Part shown: positions 8,517 to 16,176 of the stretch, in pieces
How positions within the stretch are numbered: the first letter of the stretch is position 1
Layout: each line of letters begins with the position of its first letter
Source: Streptosporangiaceae bacterium
GTDB lineage: Bacteria > Actinomycetota > Actinomycetes > Streptosporangiales > Streptosporangiaceae
DNA: 34,538 nt
Direction: 5' to 3'
Assembly (NCBI GenBank): GCA_030039155.1
Contig: JASHQL010000034.1
Coordinates: 1 to 34,538 of the forward strand
Notes under the pieces: generated by a model
Database searches by the model: none
Told to the model about the DNA's origin: nothing
What the model saw: the letters and a program-made list of their open reading frames with translations, nothing else
Translations under genes and position numbers: made by a program

Positions 8517-9214
8517 GGCTGCCGGTCACCGCCGGTCACCGGGGCACCGTCGAAGAGCAGCCGGCCGTCGCGCATCTGGCCGATGCGCTCGGCCCTGGCC
8601 GCAACGGTGCTGTCGTGCGTCACCATCACCAGCGTCAGGCCGCGATCGCGGACGAGCTGCGCGAGCAGGTCGATGATCTCGTCGCGGGTGGTCTCGTCCA
8701 GGTTCCCGGTGGGCTCGTCGGCGAGCAGCACGGCCGGGTCCTTGACCAGCGCGCGGGCGATGCCGACCCGCTGCTGCTGGCCGCCGGACAACTCGGCCGG
8801 CAGGTGGCCGGCCCGGTCGGTGAGCCCGACCGCGTCGAGCGCCCTGGCCACCTGGGCCCGCCGCTCGGCGGCGTCCAGCCTGAGCGGGGCCAGCGCAAGC
8901 TCGACGTTCACCGCGGCGGGCAGCGTCGGGATGAGGTTGAAGGTCTGGAAGATGAACCCGATCGAGGTGGCCCGCACCCTGGTGATTTCGGCCTCGGTCA
9001 TCTCGCCCAGGTTCTTCCCGTCGAACAGGATGGTGCCGGAGGTGGGCCGGTCCAGGCCGCCGAGGAGCTGCAGCAGCGTGGTCTTGCCGTGCCCGGTCGG
9101 GCCCTGGATCGCCAGCCATTCCCGGTCGCCGATCACGACATCGACCCCGGCCAGCGCGTCCACCGTCTTGCCGCCCTTGCGGTAGGTCCTGGTGACGCCG
9201 GTGAGCTTGTACAT
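8513..9214 (-). CDS. ABC transporter ATPase, MacB/LolD type
   Basis: A 233-residue ATP-binding subunit with ATG 9214 preceded by AAAGGA. Walker A is at residues 38-46 (G-P-T-G-H-G-K-T-T), the signature is L-S-G-G-Q-Q-Q-R and Walker B is A-V-L-L-A-D-E-P-T-G-N-L-D. The E-P-T-G-N-L-D form is typical of the LolD/MacB/FtsE group that pairs with FtsX-type permeases. These systems usually transmit mechanical work to extracytoplasmic partners or expel lipids, peptides or antibiotics. The gene lies between two FtsX-type permease genes, so it should energise that pair. His in the Walker A loop (where Ser or Ala is common) still fits the G-x4-G-K-T consensus. Confidence 0.93.
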   Translation of the reverse strand: MYKLTGVTRTYRKGGKTVDALAGVDVVIGDREWLAIQGPTGHGKTTLLQLLGGLDRPTSGTILFDGKNLGEMTEAEITRVRATSIGFIFQTFNLIPTLPAAVNVELALAPLRLDAAERRAQVARALDAVGLTDRAGHLPAELSGGQQQRVGIARALVKDPAVLLADEPTGNLDETTRDEIIDLLAQLVRDRGLTLVMVTHDSTVAARAERIGQMRDGRLLFDGAPVTGGDRQP

Positions 9215-9245
9215 ATCTGGATCAGTCCTTTGGTGATGTTCCTGG

Positions 9246-10622
9246 CTAGCCGGCGTGGGCGAGGGCGACGGTCGGGCGGAGCCTGGCGGCCCGCCAGCTG
9301 CCGAGCGCGCCGGCCAGCAACCCGCCGGCCACGCCCAGCCCGATCGCGAGCGCCACCACGCCGGCTCCGACCGGGGCGCTGAAGTGGATCGGCAGCGAGT
9401 CGAGGGTGCCGGTGAACGGGATGGGGTGGTAGAAGTGCTGCCCGGTCCTGGCGTTCGAGCCGGCGATGAAGCCCATCGGCTCCCGGTGGCCGGGGGCCGC
9501 GGCGACGGTCGCGGTGAGGTTCCTGGCGATGCGGGAGATCACCGCCGCGGCGGCGTAGCCAAGGCCGGTGCCGACCAGGGCGCCGGCGATCCCGATGGTC
9601 ACCGACTCGCCGAGCACCTGGCCGGTGATCCGGCGAGCCGGCCAGCCGAGTGCCTTGAGCGTGCCGAACTCGCGGACCCGCCGGGTGACCGCGGTCACCG
9701 TGAGCAGGGCGGCCAGCAGGAAGGCCGCGGCAAGCACGGCGATGGCCAGCCACCGGCCGAGGTCCCTGGCCAGCCTGGCGGTCTCGCCGAGCGACCCGCT
9801 GATCTCGTGCGCCAGGGTGGCCGAGGTGGTCACGTCCGCCCACGGCAGCTGCGCCTTGACCTTTGCGGTCACGGCGGCCAGATCGGCGGCGCTGTCGACA
9901 GCCACGTCCACCGTGGTGATCTTGCCGGGGGCGTTCGACAGCGCCTGCGCGACCCGCAGCGGGATGAGGATGTCAGGCACGGTCCCGCCGGGCTCGGTGA
10001 CGATCCCGACGACGCGGAGCTGGTGGTGCGCGATCGTGATGACCGACCCGGTACGCAGGTGGTTGGCCCGTGCGTAACCGCTGTCGAGCAGCGCCACGTC
10101 GCTGTCGGAGTCGGCGGCGGTCAGGTCGCGTCCCGAGATGACTCTCGCCTCGCTGAGCGGGCCGAGCCGCTGGCTGGCCGGGTCGACGCCGTCGACCGGG
10201 ATGCTGAGCGGCAGGCCGTAAGGGTTCGACGGCGTGCGGGCCACGTGCCCGTTGAGCGGGGTCCAGCTCTGGTCCGCTACCAGCACGCCCACCGCGGACC
10301 GCACTCCGGGCAGGCCTGCGATGGCCGGCACGGCCGAAGAGCCGAAGAGACCACGGTTCGTGCCCAGCCAGTCCACGTGCTCGCCCGCATTGACCTGGTG
10401 CCCTGGCGAGGTGTCCCCGTGCCCAAACGGCCGGGTGACGGTCATGTCGGTGCCGATCCCGTACAGCCCGTGCAGCACGCCGGCCTGCGCGTCGCTGGTG
10501 CCAGCGGCGACGGCGCTGACCGTGATCACCAGCGCGACGCCGACCGCCAGGCCGGCCGCGATGAAGACCGCCTGTCGCAGCCGGTGCCGCAGTTCGAGGC
10601 GGAGGTAGGTGAGAAAGAGCAT
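9246..10622 (-). CDS. FtsX/MacB-type ABC transporter permease, full length
   Basis: A permease of 458 residues from ATG 10622. This start is preferred over GTG 10652 because GGAG lies five bases before it and the product then begins M-L-F-L-T-Y-L-R-L-E-L-R-H-R, like the paralog. It has one N-terminal membrane helix (about residues 15-38), a large extracellular MacB_PCD-type domain (about 40-255), and a three-helix FtsX core with R-R-V-R-E-F-G-T-L-K-A-L-G-W-P-A-R-R-I-T. It is first in a three-gene cassette with the ATPase (31-bp gap) and a shortened permease. The divergent two-component system may control it, as is common for such exporters. The substrate is unknown. Confidence 0.9.
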   Translation of the reverse strand: MLFLTYLRLELRHRLRQAVFIAAGLAVGVALVITVSAVAAGTSDAQAGVLHGLYGIGTDMTVTRPFGHGDTSPGHQVNAGEHVDWLGTNRGLFGSSAVPAIAGLPGVRSAVGVLVADQSWTPLNGHVARTPSNPYGLPLSIPVDGVDPASQRLGPLSEARVISGRDLTAADSDSDVALLDSGYARANHLRTGSVITIAHHQLRVVGIVTEPGGTVPDILIPLRVAQALSNAPGKITTVDVAVDSAADLAAVTAKVKAQLPWADVTTSATLAHEISGSLGETARLARDLGRWLAIAVLAAAFLLAALLTVTAVTRRVREFGTLKALGWPARRITGQVLGESVTIGIAGALVGTGLGYAAAAVISRIARNLTATVAAAPGHREPMGFIAGSNARTGQHFYHPIPFTGTLDSLPIHFSAPVGAGVVALAIGLGVAGGLLAGALGSWRAARLRPTVALAHAG

Positions 10623-10723
10623 CGAGTCTCCGGTGGCTGAGGTACGGGTCACTTCGAGGGCAGCGGGCCGGTGCCGGGATGGCCGCGGCCCGCGCAGATC
10701 GTTCTACTCGATGGCTGCTAACA

Positions 10724-10760
10724 GGGCCTTTACGCTGGTCGTTAAGCCTGTGAAAGGCCC
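10724..10760. promoter_or_regulatory. Inverted repeat in the ABC cassette / two-component divergent region
   Basis: GGGCCTTT (10724-10731) and AAAGGCCC (10753-10760) are perfect 8-bp inverted repeats separated by 21 bp. They lie in the gap between the divergent permease and histidine kinase genes. This is a plausible binding site for the response regulator encoded nearby. I could not find a convincing promoter in either direction within the gap. Confidence 0.35.
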
Positions 10761-10810
10761 GGCCGGGCACTATGGGCTCGTTGACGGGACCCGATCTCGA
10801 GGGACTTTCG

Positions 10811-12007
10811 ATGCCATCACTGACCATCCGCGCGCGGCTTACCTTGCTCTACGGGTCGCTGTTCCTGCTGTGTGGCGCCACCCTGCTTGCCATCGCCTAC
10901 GTGCTGGTTGACCACGCATCGCCGGTGGACACCTACACCCACCGCGGGCCCGATGGCAGCATCGTGACCTGCGGTATCGGCACCTTGTCCACACGCGGCG
11001 GGCTGACCGGGAGCAGCCCGCCGAGCCCGTGCAAAGCCGCCGCGCTGGCACAGCACGCGCACGAGATGCACCAGTTGCTGACCTACTCTGGGATCGCGCT
11101 GGCGATCATGGCGGTGGTGGCGACCGGGCTCGGCTGGCTGATCGCCGGGCGGGTGCTGCGGCCGCTGCGGACGATCACGGTGACCGCTCAGCGCATCACC
11201 GCAAGGAACCTGCACGAGCGGCTCGCGCTGGCCGGCCCTGACGACGAGCTCAAGGCCCTCGGCAACACCATCGATGACCTGCTGCAGCGGCTCGAGCAGT
11301 CGTTCACCGCGCAGCGGCGGTTCGTCGCCAACGCGTCGCACGAGCTGCGCACCCCGCTGACCATGATCCGCACCGCGCTCGACGTGGCGGCCGGCAAGCC
11401 GGGGCCGCAGCCGCCGCAGGTAGCCGCCCTCGAGGCCAAGATCCGCAGAGGGCTTGACCAGGCCGACCGGCTGCTCGAAGGCTTCCTCACCCTGGCCAGG
11501 CTCGAGCACGGTGCGGACGCCGGCGATGACGTGGTTTCGCTCGCCGAGACCGCGTCGGCCGCGCTGGCCGATCGCGAGCGGGCCATCGCCGGCCTGCGGC
11601 TCGGCGTCGAGCAGGACCTGGCCGATGCCTGGGTCCTCGGCAGCGAGATCCTGCTGGCCCGGCTGACCGAGAACCTGGTCGACAACGCGGTCAGGCACAA
11701 CGAGCCCGGCGGCTGGATCCGGGTGGCCACCGACGCCGGCGGCGGGCACGCCAGCCTGCTGGTCGAGTCAACCGGCCGGCCGCTGGCCGACCGGGAGGTC
11801 GGTGAGCTGGCGCAGCCGTTCCGCCGGCTGCGGGCCGACCGGACCGGCTCCGATGACGGGCTCGGCCTTGGCCTGTCGATCGTGGCCGCCATCGCCACCG
11901 CCCACGACGGCGGGCTGGAGCTGCGCGCCAGGCCCGGCGGCGGGCTGCGGGCCACGGTCACGCTGCCGCTGGCCGCTAGCCCAGCCCTGGTGGGAGCCGC
12001 TCGTTGA
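10811..12007 (+). CDS. Two-component sensor histidine kinase
   Basis: A membrane sensor kinase of 398 residues. ATG 10811 is chosen because GAGGGA lies seven bases upstream. An in-frame ATG at 10772 lacks a ribosome-binding site. Domains in order: a membrane helix at about 8-34, an extracellular loop of about 55 residues with two Cys, a second helix at about 90-115, HAMP, the HisKA box A-N-A-S-H-E-L-R-T-P-L with phospho-acceptor H177, an N box (E-N-L-V-D-N-A-V-R-H-N) and a G box (G-L-G-L-G-L-S-I). It overlaps the response-regulator gene by 4 bp and is divergent from the FtsX-type ABC cassette, its likely target. The signal sensed is unknown. Confidence 0.95.
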   Translation: MPSLTIRARLTLLYGSLFLLCGATLLAIAYVLVDHASPVDTYTHRGPDGSIVTCGIGTLSTRGGLTGSSPPSPCKAAALAQHAHEMHQLLTYSGIALAIMAVVATGLGWLIAGRVLRPLRTITVTAQRITARNLHERLALAGPDDELKALGNTIDDLLQRLEQSFTAQRRFVANASHELRTPLTMIRTALDVAAGKPGPQPPQVAALEAKIRRGLDQADRLLEGFLTLARLEHGADAGDDVVSLAETASAALADRERAIAGLRLGVEQDLADAWVLGSEILLARLTENLVDNAVRHNEPGGWIRVATDAGGGHASLLVESTGRPLADREVGELAQPFRRLRADRTGSDDGLGLGLSIVAAIATAHDGGLELRARPGGGLRATVTLPLAASPALVGAAR

Positions 12008-12666
12008 GGGTGCTGGTGGTCGAGGACGTCCGCAGCCTGGCCGACGACATCGCCGAAGGACTGCGTGACCAGGGCTTCGCCGTCGACGTCGCCTATGACG
12101 GCCTGGACGCCGCTGCCAAGATCGACGCGAACGGCTACCAGGTGGTGGTCCTGGACCGCGACCTGCCGGGCCTGCACGGCGACACGCTGTGCCGGATGAT
12201 TACCGAGGCCGACCGGGGGATCATGGTGCTGATGCTGACCGCCGCTGACTCGCCGGACGAGCGGGTCGGCGGGCTTGGCATCGGCGCCGATGACTATCTG
12301 GCCAAGCCGTTCCACTTCGCCGAGCTGGTGCTGCGCATCCGCGCGCTGGCCCGGCGGCAGCCTGCCGCGCGGCCCAGGATCCTCAGGGCCGCTGGCATCG
12401 AGCTTGACCCGCAGCGGCGCACGGCCGGCCGGGATGGCCGCCAGCTCGACCTGTCGGCCAAGGAGTTCGCGGTGCTCGAGGCCCTGCTGCGAGCCGCGCC
12501 TGCCTTCCTCAGCGCCGAGGATCTGCTGGAACAGGCCTGGGACGAGCACGCCGACCCGTTCACCAACGCGGTCTTCGTGACGATCAGCCGGCTCCGGCGC
12601 AAGCTCGGCGACCCGACGGTCATCGAGACCCAGCCGGGCGTCGGCTACCACATCGCGGGCGCCTGA
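12004..12666 (+). CDS. OmpR/PhoB-family response regulator
   Basis: A regulator of 220 residues translated from TTG 12004 inside a TTGA overlap with the kinase gene. GGGAG six bases upstream supports this unusual start. The receiver domain has the acidic pair E7-D8, phospho-acceptor D51 (V-V-L-D-R-D-L-P-G), conserved L-T-A-A-D and K-P-F motifs. The C-terminal winged helix (residues about 125-218) contains L-S-A-K-E-F-A-V-L-E-A-L-L and S-R-L-R-R-K-L-G, then G-V-G-Y-H-I. It should be phosphorylated by the kinase encoded upstream and act at the divergent promoter region near 10623-10810. Confidence 0.95.
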   Translation: MRVLVVEDVRSLADDIAEGLRDQGFAVDVAYDGLDAAAKIDANGYQVVVLDRDLPGLHGDTLCRMITEADRGIMVLMLTAADSPDERVGGLGIGADDYLAKPFHFAELVLRIRALARRQPAARPRILRAAGIELDPQRRTAGRDGRQLDLSAKEFAVLEALLRAAPAFLSAEDLLEQAWDEHADPFTNAVFVTISRLRRKLGDPTVIETQPGVGYHIAGA

Positions 12667-12691
12667 GCCGCGTGCCAGCCGGGCAGGCCGG

Positions 12692-12733
12692 GGTCAGCTG
12701 GTGCCGGGCGGGCCAGGTCAGCCGGTGCCGGGC
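12692..12733. repeat. Direct duplication around a tetR stop codon
   Basis: GGTCAGCTGGTGCCGGGC (12692-12709) and GGTCAGCCGGTGCCGGGC (12716-12733) differ at one of 18 positions and are offset by 24 bp. The right copy encodes the last codons and stop of the minus-strand TetR gene. The left copy lies just beyond the stop, in the convergent gap. Confidence 0.6.
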
Positions 12734-13287
12734 AGCAGGTTCAGCAGCTCACCCGCGATGGCCTCGAGCGGCGCGCTGCTGCGCTCGGCGCGGCACAGGA
12801 TGAGCGCGCCCTCCATCCCGGCCAGCGCGGTGACCGCCACGGTCGCCGCCCGGTCCGGCGCCAGCCCGGCCTGCCCGAGCTGGCCGGCCAGCTGCGCTGT
12901 CCAGTCGGCGAACGCGGCCCTGGCGACCTCGATCAGCTCCTCCTCATCCGGGCCGGCCGAGTCGACCGCGACCGCGGCCACCGGACAGCCTGAGCAGCCC
13001 TGCGAGGCCAGCACGGACTGCCGCCACAGGTCGATGAACCAGGCAAGTACCTCGGCAGGGCTGGCGCCTGGCGGGCAGCCACGCAGGTGGCCGAGCACCT
13101 GCTCGCTGGTCCAGCCGATGGCGGCCGCGGCGAGCTGTCGCTTGCCGCCAGGAAAGTGGTGGTAAATCGAGCCGCGCGGGGCACCGCTGTGCTCGAGCAC
13201 GTCGGCGAACGAGGTCGCGCTCATCCCGTGCATGCCGAACAGCACGGCCGCGCTGTGCACCATGCTCGCCCGGCTGCTCCTGGTCAT
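12718..13287 (-). CDS. TetR family regulator, LmrA/YxaF type
   Basis: A 189-residue repressor from ATG 13287. Residues about 1-60 form the DNA-binding domain, with the signature S-F-A-D-V-L-E-H-S-G-A-P-R-G-S-I-Y-H-H-F-P-G-G-K, which is characteristic of the LmrA/YxaF subgroup. The C-terminal part contains G-C-S-G-C-P-V-A-A-V, also typical of that subgroup. A start at 13335 would translate the operator palindrome as coding sequence, so it is rejected. The gene is divergent from a tautomerase gene, with two nearly identical palindromes between them, which suggests self-repression and control of the tautomerase. LmrA/YxaF regulators generally respond to small aromatic or hydrophobic ligands. The ligand here is not known. 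Confidence 0.92.
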   Translation of the reverse strand: MTRSSRASMVHSAAVLFGMHGMSATSFADVLEHSGAPRGSIYHHFPGGKRQLAAAAIGWTSEQVLGHLRGCPPGASPAEVLAWFIDLWRQSVLASQGCSGCPVAAVAVDSAGPDEEELIEVARAAFADWTAQLAGQLGQAGLAPDRAATVAVTALAGMEGALILCRAERSSAPLEAIAGELLNLLPGTG

Positions 13288-13319
13288 GCATCCCGCCTTG
13301 GTCAGGTCCGGCAGTTTGA

Positions 13320-13337
13320 CTATGACGATCGTCATAG
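13320..13337. promoter_or_regulatory. Operator 1: perfect 18-bp palindrome
   Basis: CTATGACGATCGTCATAG is a perfect palindrome. It lies 33 bp upstream of the LmrA/YxaF-type gene and recurs with one arm mismatch at 13358-13373. Two copies in a divergent TetR promoter region are strong evidence for the regulator's binding site. Confidence 0.8.
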
Positions 13338-13344
13338 TGCAGGC

Positions 13345-13375
13345 TTGGCATCGTCACTATGACGATCATCATAAT
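13345..13375 (+). promoter_or_regulatory. Candidate tautomerase promoter
   Basis: TTGGCA (13345-13350) and CATAAT (13370-13375) resemble -35 and -10 boxes, with a long 19-bp spacer. The second operator covers most of the spacer and the -10 box, consistent with repression. Confidence 0.45.
13358..13373. promoter_or_regulatory. Operator 2: near-perfect 16-bp palindrome
   Basis: TATGACGATCATCATA matches the core of operator 1 except for one base. The two centres are 37 bp apart, about three and a half helical turns. The site overlaps the -10 region proposed for the tautomerase gene. Confidence 0.75.
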
Positions 13376-13432
13376 TTGCCGGGGCGGCCTGCGGCCGTCC
13401 GCCGAAGCTAGCACTGCCCGCAGGAGATCCCA

Positions 13433-13876
13433 ATGCCGATGATCGACGCCTACGCAGCCGCCGGCACCTTCGCCGACAAGCACAAGCTTGCCGTGGATCT
13501 GGCCACCGCCGTCATGACCGTGGAGCAGGTTCCCGACATCCCGATGTTCCGCAAGAACACCGCGGCGTTCGTGCATGACCTTCCGGTGGACTCGCTGGCG
13601 AACGTCGACGGCGACAGCACCTACGTCAGGGTGCAGGTGCTGACCAACGCGGGCGCCCTGGACCGCGACAAGCAGCTTGCGGTGGTCAGGCAGCTCACCG
13701 ACATCGTCGCCGCGGCGGCCGGCGATCCCACGCTGGCCGACCGCACCTGGGTGCTGCTCACCGAGGCGGCCGAGGGCGGCTGGGGCTTGTGGGGCCACGC
13801 GCAGACCAACGCCGAGCTGGTCGGCGCGGCCAGGGCGCAGCTCGCCGAGCTCGCCAAGCAGGCGCCAGCGCAGTAG
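13433..13876 (+). CDS. Tautomerase-family protein
   Basis: A 147-residue cytoplasmic protein with ATG 13433 and AGGAG six bases upstream. It begins M-P-M-I-D-A-Y, so a proline follows the initiator Met. In the tautomerase superfamily (4-oxalocrotonate tautomerase/MIF fold) Pro1 is the catalytic base after Met removal. Conserved stretches F-R-K-N-T-A-A-F-V-H-D-L and Y-V-R-V-Q-V-L-T, followed by W-V-L-L-T-E-A-A-E-G-G-W, match actinobacterial proteins often found beside TetR regulators. The length suggests two fused beta-alpha-beta units. It probably isomerises a keto-enol compound linked to the ligand of the divergent regulator (inference). Confidence 0.85.
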   Translation: MPMIDAYAAAGTFADKHKLAVDLATAVMTVEQVPDIPMFRKNTAAFVHDLPVDSLANVDGDSTYVRVQVLTNAGALDRDKQLAVVRQLTDIVAAAAGDPTLADRTWVLLTEAAEGGWGLWGHAQTNAELVGAARAQLAELAKQAPAQ

Positions 13877-13948
13877 CCAGGCCCGAACCCCGGCCAGCTC
13901 AGCCGGTTAGCGGCTACACCCGTGCCGCCGCAGACCCGGTAGCCACGG

Positions 13949-15520
13949 TCAGGCCGCGGTATCCGGCTGCACCGCCGGCTCCGCCGCCGGGCCGCGCAAG
14001 CTGACCACGACGAGCACGGCCGCCACGGCGAGCAGCCCCGCCGACAGCAGCAGCGCGTCGTGCAGCGCGTGCTCGAAGGCCGAATAGCCTGCCCGGTACA
14101 GTTCGCCGATCAGGCCGGTCTGGCTGCTGCCGCCGCCGAGCGCGATCGCGCCGCCGCCGTGCTCGACTTCCTGCACGACGAAGCTCTGCAGCGCGGCGCT
14201 GACGTGCAGCTTGGTCATCTCGCTGATCAGCCCTGACCGCAGCTGCGAGTTCACCAGCGCGCCGAGCACGGCCACGCCGGCCACCGCGCCGACCTCCCTG
14301 CTGGTATTGGCCGACGAGGCCGCCATGCCCGATCGGGCGGCCGGCACCGCGGCCAGCACCGAAGCGGTGACCGGCACCACGCAGGCGCCGAGGCCTGCCC
14401 CGGCCAGCGCGAGTGCCGCCGCCAGCGGCAGGTAGCTGACCTTGCTGCCGATCGCCGCGTTGGTCGCGACCAGCCCGGCCGCGAACACCAGGCAGCCGAG
14501 CACCAGCGACCAGCGGACCCCGACCACGGTCGTCCACCGCCCGGCAAGCAGCGACGAGACGATCATCACGGCGGTCATCGGCAGGAACACCGCAGCGATC
14601 TTGTAGCCGGAGTACGCGGACACCTCCGCCAGGTACAGCGCGGTGAAGAAGAAGATCGCGAACGTGGCGAAGTAGCAGCAGAAGGCCACCACGTTCGGCG
14701 TGGCGAACCTGGGCACCCGCAGGAACGACAGGTCAAGCAGCGGGTGCGCGGCCCGCAGCTCCCAGACCACGAACCCGACGGCGGCCAGCACGGCCACCGC
14801 GAACAGCGCCAGCACCTGCGCCGAGGTGAAACCTGCCGACTCGCCGTTGATCACCGCGAACACGAACGCGGCAAGCGAAGCGGTGCCGAGCAGGGTGCCC
14901 GCCGTATCCACCCGGCCGGCCCGCGGATCCGAGCTCTCCGGCAGCAGCACGGCCGCGACGACCAGCGCGGCGAGCCCGAACGTGACGTCAAACCAGAAAA
15001 TCCCGCGCCAGCTCCACAGCCCGACGAGCGCACCGCCGAGGACCGGGCCGAGCGCGAGCGAGAAGCCGGAAACGGCGGCCCACACGCCGAGTGCCCGGTT
15101 ACGTGATCGTTCTTCGGTATAGAGCTGGCGGATCATCGACAGCGTGCCGGGCTCGCTCGCCGCCGCGCCAAGTCCCATGACCGCGCGCCCGGCGATCAGC
15201 AGCCCGATCGTCGGCGCCAGCGCGGACATCATCGCGCCGGCGCAGTACACCCCGGCACCTGCCAGCATCACCCTCTTGCGGCCGAACTCGTCGCCCACCA
15301 TGCCGAACGGCAGCATCAGCGCGGCGAAGGTGAGCGCGTAGGCGCCGATCACCCACTGCAGCGCGGACACCCCAGCGTGCAGGTCGGTCTGCACGTGCGC
15401 GAGCGCGACCGCGACCACGGTGTTGTCGAGGAAGGTCAGGAACAGCAGCGTGCACAGCGCGCCGAGCGCAGCGGGCCTGCGCCGTACCGTCGCCGACGCA
15501 GTAGCCGATGTGGTTGCCAT
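13949..15520 (-). CDS. MFS multidrug exporter, DHA2 (EmrB/QacA) type, 14 helices
   Basis: A 523-residue proton-coupled exporter from ATG 15520, with GGGAG eight bases upstream. Hydrophobic segments fit 14 membrane helices. The motif G-D-E-F-G-R-K-R-V-M after helix 2 is MFS motif A, and the helix-5 region G-F-S-L-A-L-G-P-V-L-G-G is the antiporter motif C of drug/H+ exporters. Typical substrates of the family are lipophilic cations, antibiotics or metabolites. The gene starts 4 bp after the MTB12-like lipoprotein gene on the same strand, so the two are probably co-transcribed. It converges on the tautomerase gene with a 72-bp gap. Confidence 0.93.
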   Translation of the reverse strand: MATTSATASATVRRRPAALGALCTLLFLTFLDNTVVAVALAHVQTDLHAGVSALQWVIGAYALTFAALMLPFGMVGDEFGRKRVMLAGAGVYCAGAMMSALAPTIGLLIAGRAVMGLGAAASEPGTLSMIRQLYTEERSRNRALGVWAAVSGFSLALGPVLGGALVGLWSWRGIFWFDVTFGLAALVVAAVLLPESSDPRAGRVDTAGTLLGTASLAAFVFAVINGESAGFTSAQVLALFAVAVLAAVGFVVWELRAAHPLLDLSFLRVPRFATPNVVAFCCYFATFAIFFFTALYLAEVSAYSGYKIAAVFLPMTAVMIVSSLLAGRWTTVVGVRWSLVLGCLVFAAGLVATNAAIGSKVSYLPLAAALALAGAGLGACVVPVTASVLAAVPAARSGMAASSANTSREVGAVAGVAVLGALVNSQLRSGLISEMTKLHVSAALQSFVVQEVEHGGGAIALGGGSSQTGLIGELYRAGYSAFEHALHDALLLSAGLLAVAAVLVVVSLRGPAAEPAVQPDTAA

Positions 15521-15524
15521 GCCG

Positions 15525-16070
15525 TCAGCTCCCGCAGACCGGAGGAATCACGTGGCTCTTCTTTCCGTACGCAAGCCGGAGCAGGCTGCAGAACGACGCC
15601 GTCGCCACCTTCCACGTCCCGCCGTTGTACACCGCCGTCCCGTGCAGGCCCTTCTCCAGCACCTTCCCGCTCAGGTACACCGTGAAGATCACGCTCGCCC
15701 GGCCGGCCGATTGCAACTTGACCGAGTTCACCTTCGCCGTGGCCGCAAGCACCAGCGCGCCGAGCGAGGTCTTGTCCTGGGCGTGCACGAACGAGGCGAA
15801 CGCCTGGCCGTCCTGCAGCAGCTTCAGCCGCTGCGGGATCGAGATCTTGCCGTTGAAGACGTCCTGCCAGTTCGCCTTGATCACGGCCGCCGCCGCGGCT
15901 CCGGTGCTCGGTACCGCGGACGGAGCTGCCGACGGGCGGTCGCTGGCCCGATGGCCGGGGGCTGAGCCGCCAGCGCAGGCGGCCAGGCACAGCGCAGCCA
16001 GCGCCAGGCAGCACGCCGTCCGCCCGGCGGGCAGGCCCGGCCGCCGGTTCCGGCGGCTGCTGACTGTCAT
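15525..16070 (-). CDS. MTB12-like secreted lipoprotein
   Basis: A 181-residue lipoprotein from ATG 16070. The signal peptide has an Arg-rich start, a hydrophobic run and the lipobox L-A-A-C, followed by a Ser/Pro/Ala-rich linker. The globular part (about residues 60-181) contains N-W-Q-D-V-F-N-G-K and L-L-Q-D-G-Q-A-F, then Y-N-G-G-T-W-K-V-A-T-A-S-F-C-S-L-L. This is the pattern of the low-molecular-weight antigen MTB12/CFP2 C-terminal domain, an NTF2-like fold of unknown biochemical role. Two Cys near the C-terminus may form a disulfide. No good ribosome-binding site is visible. It precedes the MFS exporter gene by 4 bp, which suggests a link with the cell envelope or export. Confidence 0.85.
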   Translation of the reverse strand: MTVSSRRNRRPGLPAGRTACCLALAALCLAACAGGSAPGHRASDRPSAAPSAVPSTGAAAAAVIKANWQDVFNGKISIPQRLKLLQDGQAFASFVHAQDKTSLGALVLAATAKVNSVKLQSAGRASVIFTVYLSGKVLEKGLHGTAVYNGGTWKVATASFCSLLRLAYGKKSHVIPPVCGS

Positions 16071-16176
16071 GCCGATGATTGTGGCCCAGCCGGGACTGCC
16101 GCCGATAGCCGCTCGTCGCTCCCGGCCGGCTCAGGCCACCCGGTCGCCTCGGCCCAGGTGCCCTGCTGGCAGGCCG

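Noticed and set aside
13288-13335. N-terminal extension of the LmrA/YxaF-type regulator
   Set aside because: The first codons would be the operator palindrome itself, and family members begin near M-T-R-S-S-R-A.
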